Shown piece after piece: positions 40,418 through 47,893 of a DNA stretch of 64,000 nt. Where the stretch lies: positions 53,892 through 117,891 of the forward strand of contig DATGIL010000077.1 in assembly GCA_035295745.1 (NCBI GenBank), given 5' to 3'. This DNA is from JAIQFL01 sp035295745 (GTDB lineage Bacteria > Acidobacteriota > Terriglobia > Bryobacterales > Bryobacteraceae). Both the position numbers and the translations under genes were made by a program. The notes under the pieces were generated by a model. The model was not told the DNA's origin. It did not search any database and saw only the letters and a program-made list of their open reading frames with translations. Every line of letters begins with the position of its first letter. The first letter of the stretch is position 1.

Positions 40418-40500
40418 CTTCGCTCCCTGACGGTCGCGGCTCGCAGCACGTCGCGCAAATTCGCGAATTTCGTGTCGAGCCGCGCGCGTAAAGCGAGCAC
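40418..40500. repeat. Family-1 inverted-repeat element
   Basis: Left arm CGCTCCCTGACGGTCGCGGC joined to TCGCAG. The right arm is GTCGAGCCGCGCGCGTAAAG joined to CGAGC. They are separated by a short dyad AAATTCGCGAATTT. It occupies the gap between the RDD and amidohydrolase genes. Confidence 0.8.
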
Positions 40501-40543
40501 CCTCTTCTCTCTCAGCGCCTGGGATAGAATTAGACTCACCACG

Positions 40544-42226
40544 ATGTCCCTTCGCCATAGCAGAAGATCTTTCCTGCATCTCGCCGGAGCCGGACTCGGC
40601 GCGCTTGCCGCCCAAGGTCCCGAGACGGACCTCATCGTATTCAACGCTACGGTCTATACAGTCGATTCCAAAATGCCCAAGGCGGAGGCATTCGCCATCA
40701 AAGGCGGACGTTTCACTGCCGTCGGCACCACCGCCGACATCAAGGCGCTCGCCGGCAAAGGCACGCAGTCTATCGACGCACATGGCATGACCATCGTGCC
40801 GGGCTTCATCGATTGCCACAACCATGCGACTGGCACCACGCTGCTGTATGAGGTGCTGGTTGGAAACCCGTTTGAGGTGGAGTTCGTGACCATCTCCAGC
40901 ATCGTGGAGAAGCTCCGTGCCAAAGCCCGCGAGACACCGCCTGGGACCTGGGTTGAAGGGTACTTCTTCGACGATACGAAGCTCAAGGACAATCGGCCGT
41001 TGAACGTCCACGACCTAGACCAGGTCTCGAAAGATCACCCGGTCGCCGTTCACCATCGCGGCGGCCACACTTCGTTCTACAACAGCAAAGCGCTGGAGAT
41101 GGCGGGGATCAACAAGAACACGCCGAACCCGCCCGGAGGCACCTACGACCGCGACGCCAATGGCGAGTTGAACGGCCGCGTCACCGACCGCGCTACCGGC
41201 GCCGTCAATCGCGTGGGCAAGCGTCCCACCTTCACCGACGAGCAGCGGTTGCAGCGCGACCGCGACGGTCTGGCCCACATCTCGAAACAGTTCGTGCGTT
41301 ACGGCGTGACCAGCGTCCACCACGAAGGCGGCAACCTGGCCGCGCTGCAAGACGTGAGGGCGCGCGGCGACCTCCTGCACCGCGTCAGTTACGAAGCCAA
41401 CGGACGGGTGCTTGATTCGATGATCAGCGGCGGCATCAAGACCGGTTTCGGCGACGAGTGGATCCGCCTGGGCGCGACCTCCGAGCACACCGTAGACGGG
41501 TCATTTTCGGAGCGGACCATGGCGCTCGATATCCCGTACCCCGGGATCTCGCCCCCGTACAAAGGCAACCTCACCGAATCGCAGGACGATCTGAATGCCT
41601 GGATCGAGCGCGTGCATCGCGCGGGGATTCAAGTCAACTGTCACGCCAACGGAGATATCGCCATCGGGATGGTAATGACCGCCGTGGAACGCGCACAGCG
41701 CATCTTTCCGCGCGCCGATGCGCGTCCCAAGATCACACACTGCACGCTGATCAACGACGATCTGGTGCGGCGCATCAAGGCGGCAGGTGCGGTACCGGCG
41801 GCGTTTACTTCCTACGCCTACTACAACTCCGATAAATTCGTCTTCTACGGCGAAGAAATGATGAAGCGCTGCATGGCATTCCGCACCTTCCTCGACGCAG
41901 GCGTTCCCATTGCCGCGGGTTCCGACTTTAGCCCTGGCCCGTTCGACCCTCGCATGGCCATCCAAGGGATGGTCACGCGGACCGGTTGGGACGGAAAGAC
42001 CTGGGGAGCGAACCAGCGGATCACGGTGGAAGAAGCGCTCCGCGTGAACACCATCAATGGGGCCTACAACTCGCATGAGGAAGCCATCAAGGGCTCCATT
42101 ACGGCGGGCAAACTGGCGGATTTCGTGGTGCTCGCGGAAGATCTGTTCCGGATCGAGCCCGGAAAGATTAAAGACATTCCGATCGTGCGCACCGTGGTCG
42201 GCGGCGCGACCGTCTACCAGGCGTGA
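40544..42226 (+). CDS. Tat-exported amidohydrolase (YtcJ-like)
   Basis: Metal-dependent amidohydrolase of 560 aa with a twin-arginine signal at the N-terminus (SRRSFLHLAGAGLGALAAQ). The amidohydrolase-3 layout includes VPGFIDCHNHATGT (metal His pair), HHRGGHTSFYNSKALEMAGI, VNCHANGDIAIGMVMTAVE, KITHCTLINDDLVRRIKAAG, AAGSDFSPGPFDPRMAI and the C-terminal GSITAGKLADFVVLAEDL. ATG 40544 is chosen because upstream codons are read from a repeat. YtcJ-like enzymes hydrolyse N-formyl or other amide substrates, but specificity is unknown. Confidence 0.93.
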   Translation: MSLRHSRRSFLHLAGAGLGALAAQGPETDLIVFNATVYTVDSKMPKAEAFAIKGGRFTAVGTTADIKALAGKGTQSIDAHGMTIVPGFIDCHNHATGTTLLYEVLVGNPFEVEFVTISSIVEKLRAKARETPPGTWVEGYFFDDTKLKDNRPLNVHDLDQVSKDHPVAVHHRGGHTSFYNSKALEMAGINKNTPNPPGGTYDRDANGELNGRVTDRATGAVNRVGKRPTFTDEQRLQRDRDGLAHISKQFVRYGVTSVHHEGGNLAALQDVRARGDLLHRVSYEANGRVLDSMISGGIKTGFGDEWIRLGATSEHTVDGSFSERTMALDIPYPGISPPYKGNLTESQDDLNAWIERVHRAGIQVNCHANGDIAIGMVMTAVERAQRIFPRADARPKITHCTLINDDLVRRIKAAGAVPAAFTSYAYYNSDKFVFYGEEMMKRCMAFRTFLDAGVPIAAGSDFSPGPFDPRMAIQGMVTRTGWDGKTWGANQRITVEEALRVNTINGAYNSHEEAIKGSITAGKLADFVVLAEDLFRIEPGKIKDIPIVRTVVGGATVYQA

Positions 42227-42229
42227 GCG

Positions 42230-42775
42230 CTATTTCGTTCGACGCCGCGCGGTGATCACCCCGGTATTCATCCCAATGGTATTCAGACCGCCGAAGAATC
42301 GTGCGTGCTCGATCTTCATGCAGCGGTCCATCACCACTTCTAACCCCGCACGCTGAGCCCGCTCCGCCGCTTCGTCGTGAATCACGCCAAGCTGCATCCA
42401 AATCACCTTGGCTCCGATCGCGATGGCCTCGTCGACAATGGCTGGAACGGCCGACGGCTCACGGAAAATGTCGACCACTTCCACGGCGCCAGGAATCGCC
42501 GTCAACGACGGGTACGACTTCTGCCCCAGGATTTCCGGCTCCCGCGGATTCACCGGGATCACCTCGTAGCCCTCCGACATCAGGTAAATCGCCGCGAAAT
42601 GGCTCGGGCGGAAGGGATTCGACGAGAGACCGACCATCGCGATCCGCTGGTATTGCTCCAGAATGCGCAGGCGGTCGAACGAAGAGTTCGCGAATCGGCC
42701 CCGATTCACCGGCGAGTTGCCGCCGACTCCGTCGGCACTCAGGTCCACAAACGAAATGGCACAATGGGCGTTCAT
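42230..42775 (-). CDS. CoA-binding protein (YccU-like)
   Basis: A 181-aa protein with a Rossmann-type CoA-binding domain. Motifs are RIAMVGLSSNPFRPSHFAA (about 42-60), GYEVIPVNP, VDIFREPSAVPAIVDEAI and KVIWMQLGV, then GLEVVMDRCMKIEH. This matches the small CoA_binding family of unknown cellular role. ATG 42775 has a GAGGGCGAG box upstream and overlaps the metY stop by 4 nt, so the two genes are coupled. The N-terminal ~35 residues are a variable extension. The C-terminal MKIEHARFFGGLNTIG is typical. Confidence 0.9.
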   Translation of the reverse strand: MNAHCAISFVDLSADGVGGNSPVNRGRFANSSFDRLRILEQYQRIAMVGLSSNPFRPSHFAAIYLMSEGYEVIPVNPREPEILGQKSYPSLTAIPGAVEVVDIFREPSAVPAIVDEAIAIGAKVIWMQLGVIHDEAAERAQRAGLEVVMDRCMKIEHARFFGGLNTIGMNTGVITARRRTK

Positions 42776-44064
42776 GCGCTCGCCCTCAACGCCTGATCCA
42801 GATCCCATAGGATGTCGTCAATCTCCTCGAGCCCGACTGAGAGGCGGATCAGATCGTCGCCGATGCCTCCCGCCAGTTTCTCTTCGGTGCTCAACTGCTG
42901 ATGCGTGGTGGATGCCGGATGGATCACCAGGCTCTTGGCATCCCCTACATTGGCAAGATGCGAAAACACCTGCAACGATTCGATGAATCGGCGGCCGGCT
43001 TCCAGTCCGCCGTGGATGCCGAAAGTCAGCATGCCTCCGCAGCCTCTCGGCAGATAGCGCTCAGCGAGCGCGCGGTAGGGGCTCGAAGGCAGTCCCGGAT
43101 ATTGCACCCACGCCACGCGTTCGTGCGCCTCCAAAAACTTCGCTACCGCCATGGCATTGGAAGAATGGCACTCCATGCGCAACTTGAGCGTCTCCAGTCC
43201 TTGTAAGAAGAGGAACGAATTGAAAGGACTCAGCGCCGGCCCCAAGTCTCGCAGCCCCTCCACACGTGCCTTCATGATGTAAGCGAAATCTCCAAAGGTC
43301 TCGTAGAATCGGATACCGTGATATCCCTTGCTAGGCTCGAGCAATTGCGGGAATCGCCCGCGATCCCAGGGAAAGCGGCCGCTATCCACAATCACCCCGC
43401 CGATCGACGTGCCATGCCCGCCAATGAACTTCGTGGCCGAGTGTACGACGATATCAGCTCCATGTTCTACAGGGCGGCAAAGGTACGGCGACGCGAAAGT
43501 GTTGTCGATCATCAGCGGCAGATTGTGGTCGTGCGCAACAGCGGCTACCGCGGCGATGTCGAGCACATTCATCCGGGGGTTGCCGATCGTCTCCCCATAG
43601 AGCACGCGCGTGCGCGGCGTGATGGCGCGGCGGAAGTTCTCGGGATCGTCCGGGTCGACGAATGTAGTCTGAATGTCGAAGCGGCGCAGCGCTACATCGA
43701 ATTGCGTGTACGTCCCGCCGTAAAGTGTCTTGGCCGCCACAATCTCATCGCCCGCCTGCAGCAGGCTGGTGATGGCGATGAACTGCGCAGCCTGCCCGCT
43801 GCCCACGGCCAATGCGCCCACACCGCGTTCGAGCGCCGCCATGCGCTCCTCGAACACCGCCGTCGTGGGATTCATGATGCGCGTGTAGATGTTGCCGAAG
43901 CGCTGCAGGTTGAAAAGCGCAGCCGCATGCGCGGTGTCTTCGAAAACGTAGGACGTGGTCTGGTAGATGGGAACGGCACGGGATCCGGTCTCGGCATCAG
44001 GCCTTTGCCCGGCATGCAGGGCGCGGGTGGCGAAGCCGAAAGTCCGGTCGGGTGTGGAGGCCAT
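42772..44064 (-). CDS. metY: O-acetylhomoserine aminocarboxypropyltransferase (MetY-like)
   Basis: PLP-dependent enzyme of the Cys/Met metabolism family (430 aa) that probably makes homocysteine from O-acetylhomoserine and sulfide. Motifs: FATRALHAGQRPD and VPIYQTTSYVFED at the start, YTRIMNPTT, the GSGQAAQF phosphate-binding loop, LMIDNTFASPYLCRP and the PLP lysine in VVHSATKFIGGHG (about residue 210). SLVIHPASTTHQQLS is near the C-terminus. Length and the insertion around FPQLLEPSKGYHG fit MetY rather than MetB/MetC. It is divergent from the histidine kinase across 43 bp. Confidence 0.95.
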   Translation of the reverse strand: MASTPDRTFGFATRALHAGQRPDAETGSRAVPIYQTTSYVFEDTAHAAALFNLQRFGNIYTRIMNPTTAVFEERMAALERGVGALAVGSGQAAQFIAITSLLQAGDEIVAAKTLYGGTYTQFDVALRRFDIQTTFVDPDDPENFRRAITPRTRVLYGETIGNPRMNVLDIAAVAAVAHDHNLPLMIDNTFASPYLCRPVEHGADIVVHSATKFIGGHGTSIGGVIVDSGRFPWDRGRFPQLLEPSKGYHGIRFYETFGDFAYIMKARVEGLRDLGPALSPFNSFLFLQGLETLKLRMECHSSNAMAVAKFLEAHERVAWVQYPGLPSSPYRALAERYLPRGCGGMLTFGIHGGLEAGRRFIESLQVFSHLANVGDAKSLVIHPASTTHQQLSTEEKLAGGIGDDLIRLSVGLEEIDDILWDLDQALRASA

Positions 44065-44107
44065 CTTTTCAAGTTAGCAGGTGACCCGCTGTTAGAATAG
44101 TGAACGA

Positions 44108-45772
44108 ATGGGACGGCCGTTCGGGTTTCGCATGCTGCTCGCCGTGTCGGGTGCACTGGCGGTGCTGCTGGCGACGCTCGCAATCCTGCAATACCGCTGG
44201 TCGGCGCGCGTCGCGGCGGCGGACGCGCAGCGCGAGAGAGAATACCTGAATTCGGCGGCTGCGCTGTTTGCGACCCAGTTCAATGACATGGCGGGCCAGA
44301 CCGCCGAATTCCTGCAGACCGAGGCCTGGAATGCTTTGCAGTCCGGCAAACCGCTCACGGCCGTTCCGAAGCTCATTGGGGAAATCTACGCTCTCGATCT
44401 TCCGGAAAAAGGCCAGTCGAAAGCACACCACCTGAATGGCGCCGGGGTTTTTGAACCATCGTCCACTCCGTCGTGGATCGATTTTCCGCGCTGCGTCGCC
44501 CACGCGATTCAAGAGCCTCCCGCATTGGTGGTGCCGGTCTACAATGTGGCCGAGGCAGAGAATTTGGGCGGCGGTGGACTCCGCATCGTGAAGGCTGCGG
44601 CGCGTGTGCCCCAAGGGTGTATGGTGGCGCGAATCGACCTGAACTCGCTTCGCGATACCGTGATTCCGCAATTGGTCCGGCAAAGCTTCGGAGACACCGC
44701 CACGCACGATTATGATTTCGAAGTCGTCTCGCGTGCTCGGCCCGATTCTCCGCTCTACGGAAATCCCGTGCATGCCGATCTGCAAAAACCATTTTTCTCG
44801 ATCTCGCCCGCCCATCTGGCGTTGGCGCACCGGCCGCCCTCTCCTGTGCCGGGACAGGTTGGGATCATCGTGCAGAGTGTCGAGACTATTGTCACCAAGG
44901 GATCGCCGGGTCTCGCGAATTTGTACGGCTCCGGCATCTGGGAACTGGAGGTCGCGCACAAGGGCCTGCCGCTGGCCGCGTCCTTCGAGCGTACCCGCCA
45001 GCGCAACCTGTTGATCAGCATAGGCGTGGAGATCCTGTTGCTGGCCGCCATCGCTTTTCTGGTGATTGGGGCGCGCCGCATGCAGCATCTGGCAAATCAG
45101 AAGATGCAGTTTGTGGCCGGGGTATCGCATGAGTTGCGAACGCCTGTATCCGCCATCAGCATGCTCTCGCGCAATCAGGCGGACGGTTTGGTGTCGGGCC
45201 CCGAAAAGGTCAAGCAGTACGGAGAGTTGATCCACCAGCAGAGCCGCCGGTTGAACGAGATGGTGGAGCAGACCTTACAATACGCGGGCATTCACTCCGG
45301 TCTGCGGAAGCCGGCCAGAGACACGATCGACCTGGAAGGGCTGATCCGCGAAGCGCTCGACGCCCGCCGTGCAGAATTGGAACGCGACGGATTCGAACTT
45401 GAGGTCGCGGTGGCTCCGGAGTTGCCGCCGGTCACTGGAGACCCGAATCTGCTGCGCACCGCCTTCGACAATCTGTTGAGCAATGCTCTGAAATATGCGC
45501 AGGGTGGGCACTGGATCCGCGTGAGCGTTACGCATTCCGCGCAAGAGGTGCAGATCAGCGTTGTGGATCGCGGAGACGGCATCGACCCCGCCGATCAGGC
45601 CGAGATCTTCGAGCCATTCTGCCGCGGCCGGGCCGCCATTGCGGCGCAGATACCAGGGTCGGGCTTGGGGTTGAGTCTGGTACGCAGTGTTGCCGAGGCG
45701 CATCGCGGCACGGTGACTTTGGAAAGCGCGCCCGGCCGCGGAAGCACGTTCACCTTGCATCTACCGGTATGA
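44108..45772 (+). CDS. Membrane sensor histidine kinase
   Basis: A 554-aa sensor kinase. Helix 1 (about residues 9-26) and helix 2 (about 303-323) enclose a large periplasmic sensor region with no family I recognise. The cytoplasmic HisKA domain has FVAGVSHELRTPVSAIS (phosphoacceptor His near 344). The ATPase domain has the N-box DNLLSNALKYA, G1 VVDRGDGID, F-box FEPFCRG and G2 GSGLGLSLVRSVAEAH. It overlaps the downstream response regulator by ATGA, so they form a cognate pair. Confidence 0.95.
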   Translation: MGRPFGFRMLLAVSGALAVLLATLAILQYRWSARVAAADAQREREYLNSAAALFATQFNDMAGQTAEFLQTEAWNALQSGKPLTAVPKLIGEIYALDLPEKGQSKAHHLNGAGVFEPSSTPSWIDFPRCVAHAIQEPPALVVPVYNVAEAENLGGGGLRIVKAAARVPQGCMVARIDLNSLRDTVIPQLVRQSFGDTATHDYDFEVVSRARPDSPLYGNPVHADLQKPFFSISPAHLALAHRPPSPVPGQVGIIVQSVETIVTKGSPGLANLYGSGIWELEVAHKGLPLAASFERTRQRNLLISIGVEILLLAAIAFLVIGARRMQHLANQKMQFVAGVSHELRTPVSAISMLSRNQADGLVSGPEKVKQYGELIHQQSRRLNEMVEQTLQYAGIHSGLRKPARDTIDLEGLIREALDARRAELERDGFELEVAVAPELPPVTGDPNLLRTAFDNLLSNALKYAQGGHWIRVSVTHSAQEVQISVVDRGDGIDPADQAEIFEPFCRGRAAIAAQIPGSGLGLSLVRSVAEAHRGTVTLESAPGRGSTFTLHLPV

Positions 45773-46449
45773 GTCGAATCCTGTTCGTGGAGGATGAGGC
45801 CGCTTTCGCCGTCGGCGTAATCGACCGGCTGGAGTCGGAAGGCTATACGGTGGATTGGGCCCAAACCGGAACGGCGGGATACGCCGCCGCCGCCGCGAAT
45901 CCGTTCGACCTGATTGTGCTCGATATCATGCTGCCGGAGAAGAGTGGATTCGACGTGTGCCGCGATCTTCGTCGCGCCGGCGTCAACGTGCCGGTGCTGA
46001 TGTTGACGGCGCGAGGCGAAGTGGTGGACCGCGTGGTGGGTCTGAAACTGGGCGCCGACGATTACGTGCAGAAGAACGTGGAGCCTGTGGAGTTGATGGC
46101 CAGAATCGAGGCCCTGTTGCGGCGCTCGGGAGGCGGGGCCGCACCGCTGGCGGGAAATATCGAATTCGGCGATGTGCGAGTGGATCTGCGCCGTCACGAA
46201 GTCATGCGATCGGGCCAGCGATTGCCGCTCTCTCCGGTAGAATTCCGGCTTCTGGAATACCTGCTCGACCGGCGTGGCACCGTGGTTCCGCGCGAGGAGT
46301 TGCTCGAGAACGTCTGGGGATTGCACGGGGACACACTCAGCCGCACCGTGGATGTTCACATCGCCGGCCTGAGGAAGAAGATTGAGGACGACTCCCGCTA
46401 TCCCCGTTTTCTGCTCACGGTAAAAGGCGCTGGTTACAAGTTGTCGTGA
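45769..46449 (+). CDS. OmpR/PhoB-family response regulator
   Basis: A 226-aa regulator. In the receiver domain, the acidic pair is VEDEAAF and the phosphoacceptor Asp is in DLIVLDIMLPEKSGF (about residue 52). The Thr is in LMLTARGE and the conserved Lys is in DDYVQKNVEP (about 103). Normally Pro follows this Lys (K-P-F); here it is Lys-Asn, an uncommon change that may alter the switch. The C-terminal winged helix has SPVEFRLLEYLLDRRGTVVPR and VDVHIAGLRKKIEDD then TVKGAGYKL. It is the cognate partner of the overlapping histidine kinase. The next gene starts 65 bp downstream. Confidence 0.95.
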   Translation: MSRILFVEDEAAFAVGVIDRLESEGYTVDWAQTGTAGYAAAAANPFDLIVLDIMLPEKSGFDVCRDLRRAGVNVPVLMLTARGEVVDRVVGLKLGADDYVQKNVEPVELMARIEALLRRSGGGAAPLAGNIEFGDVRVDLRRHEVMRSGQRLPLSPVEFRLLEYLLDRRGTVVPREELLENVWGLHGDTLSRTVDVHIAGLRKKIEDDSRYPRFLLTVKGAGYKLS

Positions 46450-46514
46450 ACGGCCTTTACATTCCTAACATAGATTTTGCGCGCCGAACATCCGCGGAGG
46501 CCCATGCTGGAAAC

Positions 46515-47375
46515 ATGAAATGGATTGTGGGTGTTTCGTTGCTTACGGCCGGACTGGCGTTTAGCCAGCAGCCTCCGAAGTTAGCGTTTGAAGTAGCGTC
46601 AATCAAACCCGCCGATCCTTCCACGGATGGCCGGATCATGACGCGCATGGGCGCCGATGCGGGGATGTTGCGGTACTCCAACGTGTCGCTCAAAGATTGT
46701 ATCCGCGTTGCATACACGATTAAGGACTTCCAGATTGAGGGTCCGGATTGGATCGGAAACACGCGGTTTGACATAGTGGCTAAGCTTCCGGAAGGATCGT
46801 CGACCGATCAGATTCCGGAGATGCTCCAGTCTCTGCTGGCCGATCGCTTCAAACTCACGTATCATCGCGACACCAAGGAGCATGCGATCTACGCGTTGGT
46901 GGCGGAGAAAGGCGGACCGAAGCTGAAACCAGCGGATACCGGCTCGATGGTTCCCGCAGCGCCGCAGGCTGGCAATCCTGGCCGGGGCGGAGTTCCGCGA
47001 GGCGGAATGATGATGATGATCGACAATGAGGGTGCGCACCTGAAAGCGCCAGCCACGACGCTGTCGAGGGTGGGCGAAATGCTCTCTCGATTCACCGATC
47101 GGCCAGTGGTGGATATGTCTGGCGTCCAAGGAGACTACGAGTTCGATCTGGTATTTGCGCCGGAGGCCGCGCACGGCGGCGTGGGTGGTGGGGGCCGCGG
47201 AACCGCGCCAGGACCGGGCGGCGATGGTGGCCCTGCTCCCATCGAGGGTGCTTCCGACAAAGCTGGGTCGATCTACGACTCCGTTAAAAAATACGGTCTG
47301 AAGCTGGAAGCCCGCAAGGCGCCGATGGAAATTCTGACCGTGGATCACCTGGAACAAAAGCCCACCGACAACTAA
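46515..47375 (+). CDS. Exported TIGR03435-like (DUF3738) protein
   Basis: A 286-aa lineage-typical exported protein. It has a signal peptide (MKWIVGVSLLTAGLAFSQ) and the family motif FEVASIKPADPS. Further features are LRYSNVSLKDCIRVAYTIKDFQIEGPDWI, FDIVAKLPEGSS, ADRFKLTYHRDTKEHAIYALV and FTDRPVVDMSGVQGDYEFDL. It ends with LKLEARKAPMEILTVDHLEQKP. A Gly-rich loop lies near residues 155-230. In other Acidobacteria many paralogues occur per genome. ATG 46515 is chosen because it yields the signal peptide. It follows the two-component pair and may be a target gene. Confidence 0.93.
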   Translation: MKWIVGVSLLTAGLAFSQQPPKLAFEVASIKPADPSTDGRIMTRMGADAGMLRYSNVSLKDCIRVAYTIKDFQIEGPDWIGNTRFDIVAKLPEGSSTDQIPEMLQSLLADRFKLTYHRDTKEHAIYALVAEKGGPKLKPADTGSMVPAAPQAGNPGRGGVPRGGMMMMIDNEGAHLKAPATTLSRVGEMLSRFTDRPVVDMSGVQGDYEFDLVFAPEAAHGGVGGGGRGTAPGPGGDGGPAPIEGASDKAGSIYDSVKKYGLKLEARKAPMEILTVDHLEQKPTDN

Positions 47376-47509
47376 CGGCTATCTTCTCAGTTCCTCTCCA
47401 ACGTTGGGGCGCTGCGCAAGTGATGCGCAAGCGCCTCAACCTGTTTTGGTCTGCAAGCCGAAACCGGGTGCGGAAACCGGCGCTCTCCTGTTATATTTCT
47501 AGAGCCCCC

Positions 47510-47893
47510 ATGCCGGATTCCAAAAGCCCCCTCGACAAACTGGATCGCCAGGAAATCTTGTGGCTGGCAGGGATCCTGAAAGACGCCTGCCGCGAGCGGT
47601 TGGAGAAGAATCTGGTCAGCCAGGAATTTGAGGATCGTCTGTACCAACGTGGTCCGGTGGAAGGTCGCCTGGATCCCCGTCCATTTCTAAAGATCTGGGA
47701 GCCGCGTTACCGTAAATTCCTAGAGGTGGCGACGGAACTGCACGCGATGCTCGAGGCGGAAGAAGCTCGCAAAGCCGCCGAATCGCTGCGCTCGCAGTTT
47801 CAGAAGACGGTTACGAAGCCCGCGGTCGTGCGGAAGCGCCAAAGCAGAAAGGCGCTTCGCACGCCAGACTCGCTTATTCGTGACGCAAGGTGA
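47510..47893 (+). CDS. Small charged protein of unknown function
   Basis: A 127-aa cytoplasmic protein rich in Glu, Arg and Lys. It has helical stretches ILWLAGILKDACRERLEKNL and FLEVATELHAMLEAEEARKAAESL, and a basic C-terminus (VVRKRQSRKALRTPD). No known domain is seen. ATG 47510 is favoured over 47420 because the upstream residues are not conserved in style; no good ribosome site is visible. The 3' end overlaps the convergent permease gene by 20 bp, which makes the last few codons suspect. Confidence 0.55.
   Translation: MPDSKSPLDKLDRQEILWLAGILKDACRERLEKNLVSQEFEDRLYQRGPVEGRLDPRPFLKIWEPRYRKFLEVATELHAMLEAEEARKAAESLRSQFQKTVTKPAVVRKRQSRKALRTPDSLIRDAR

Noticed and set aside
44065..44107. SAM riboswitch upstream of metY
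   Set aside because: Only 43 bp separate metY from the divergent kinase gene, too short for a SAM riboswitch.
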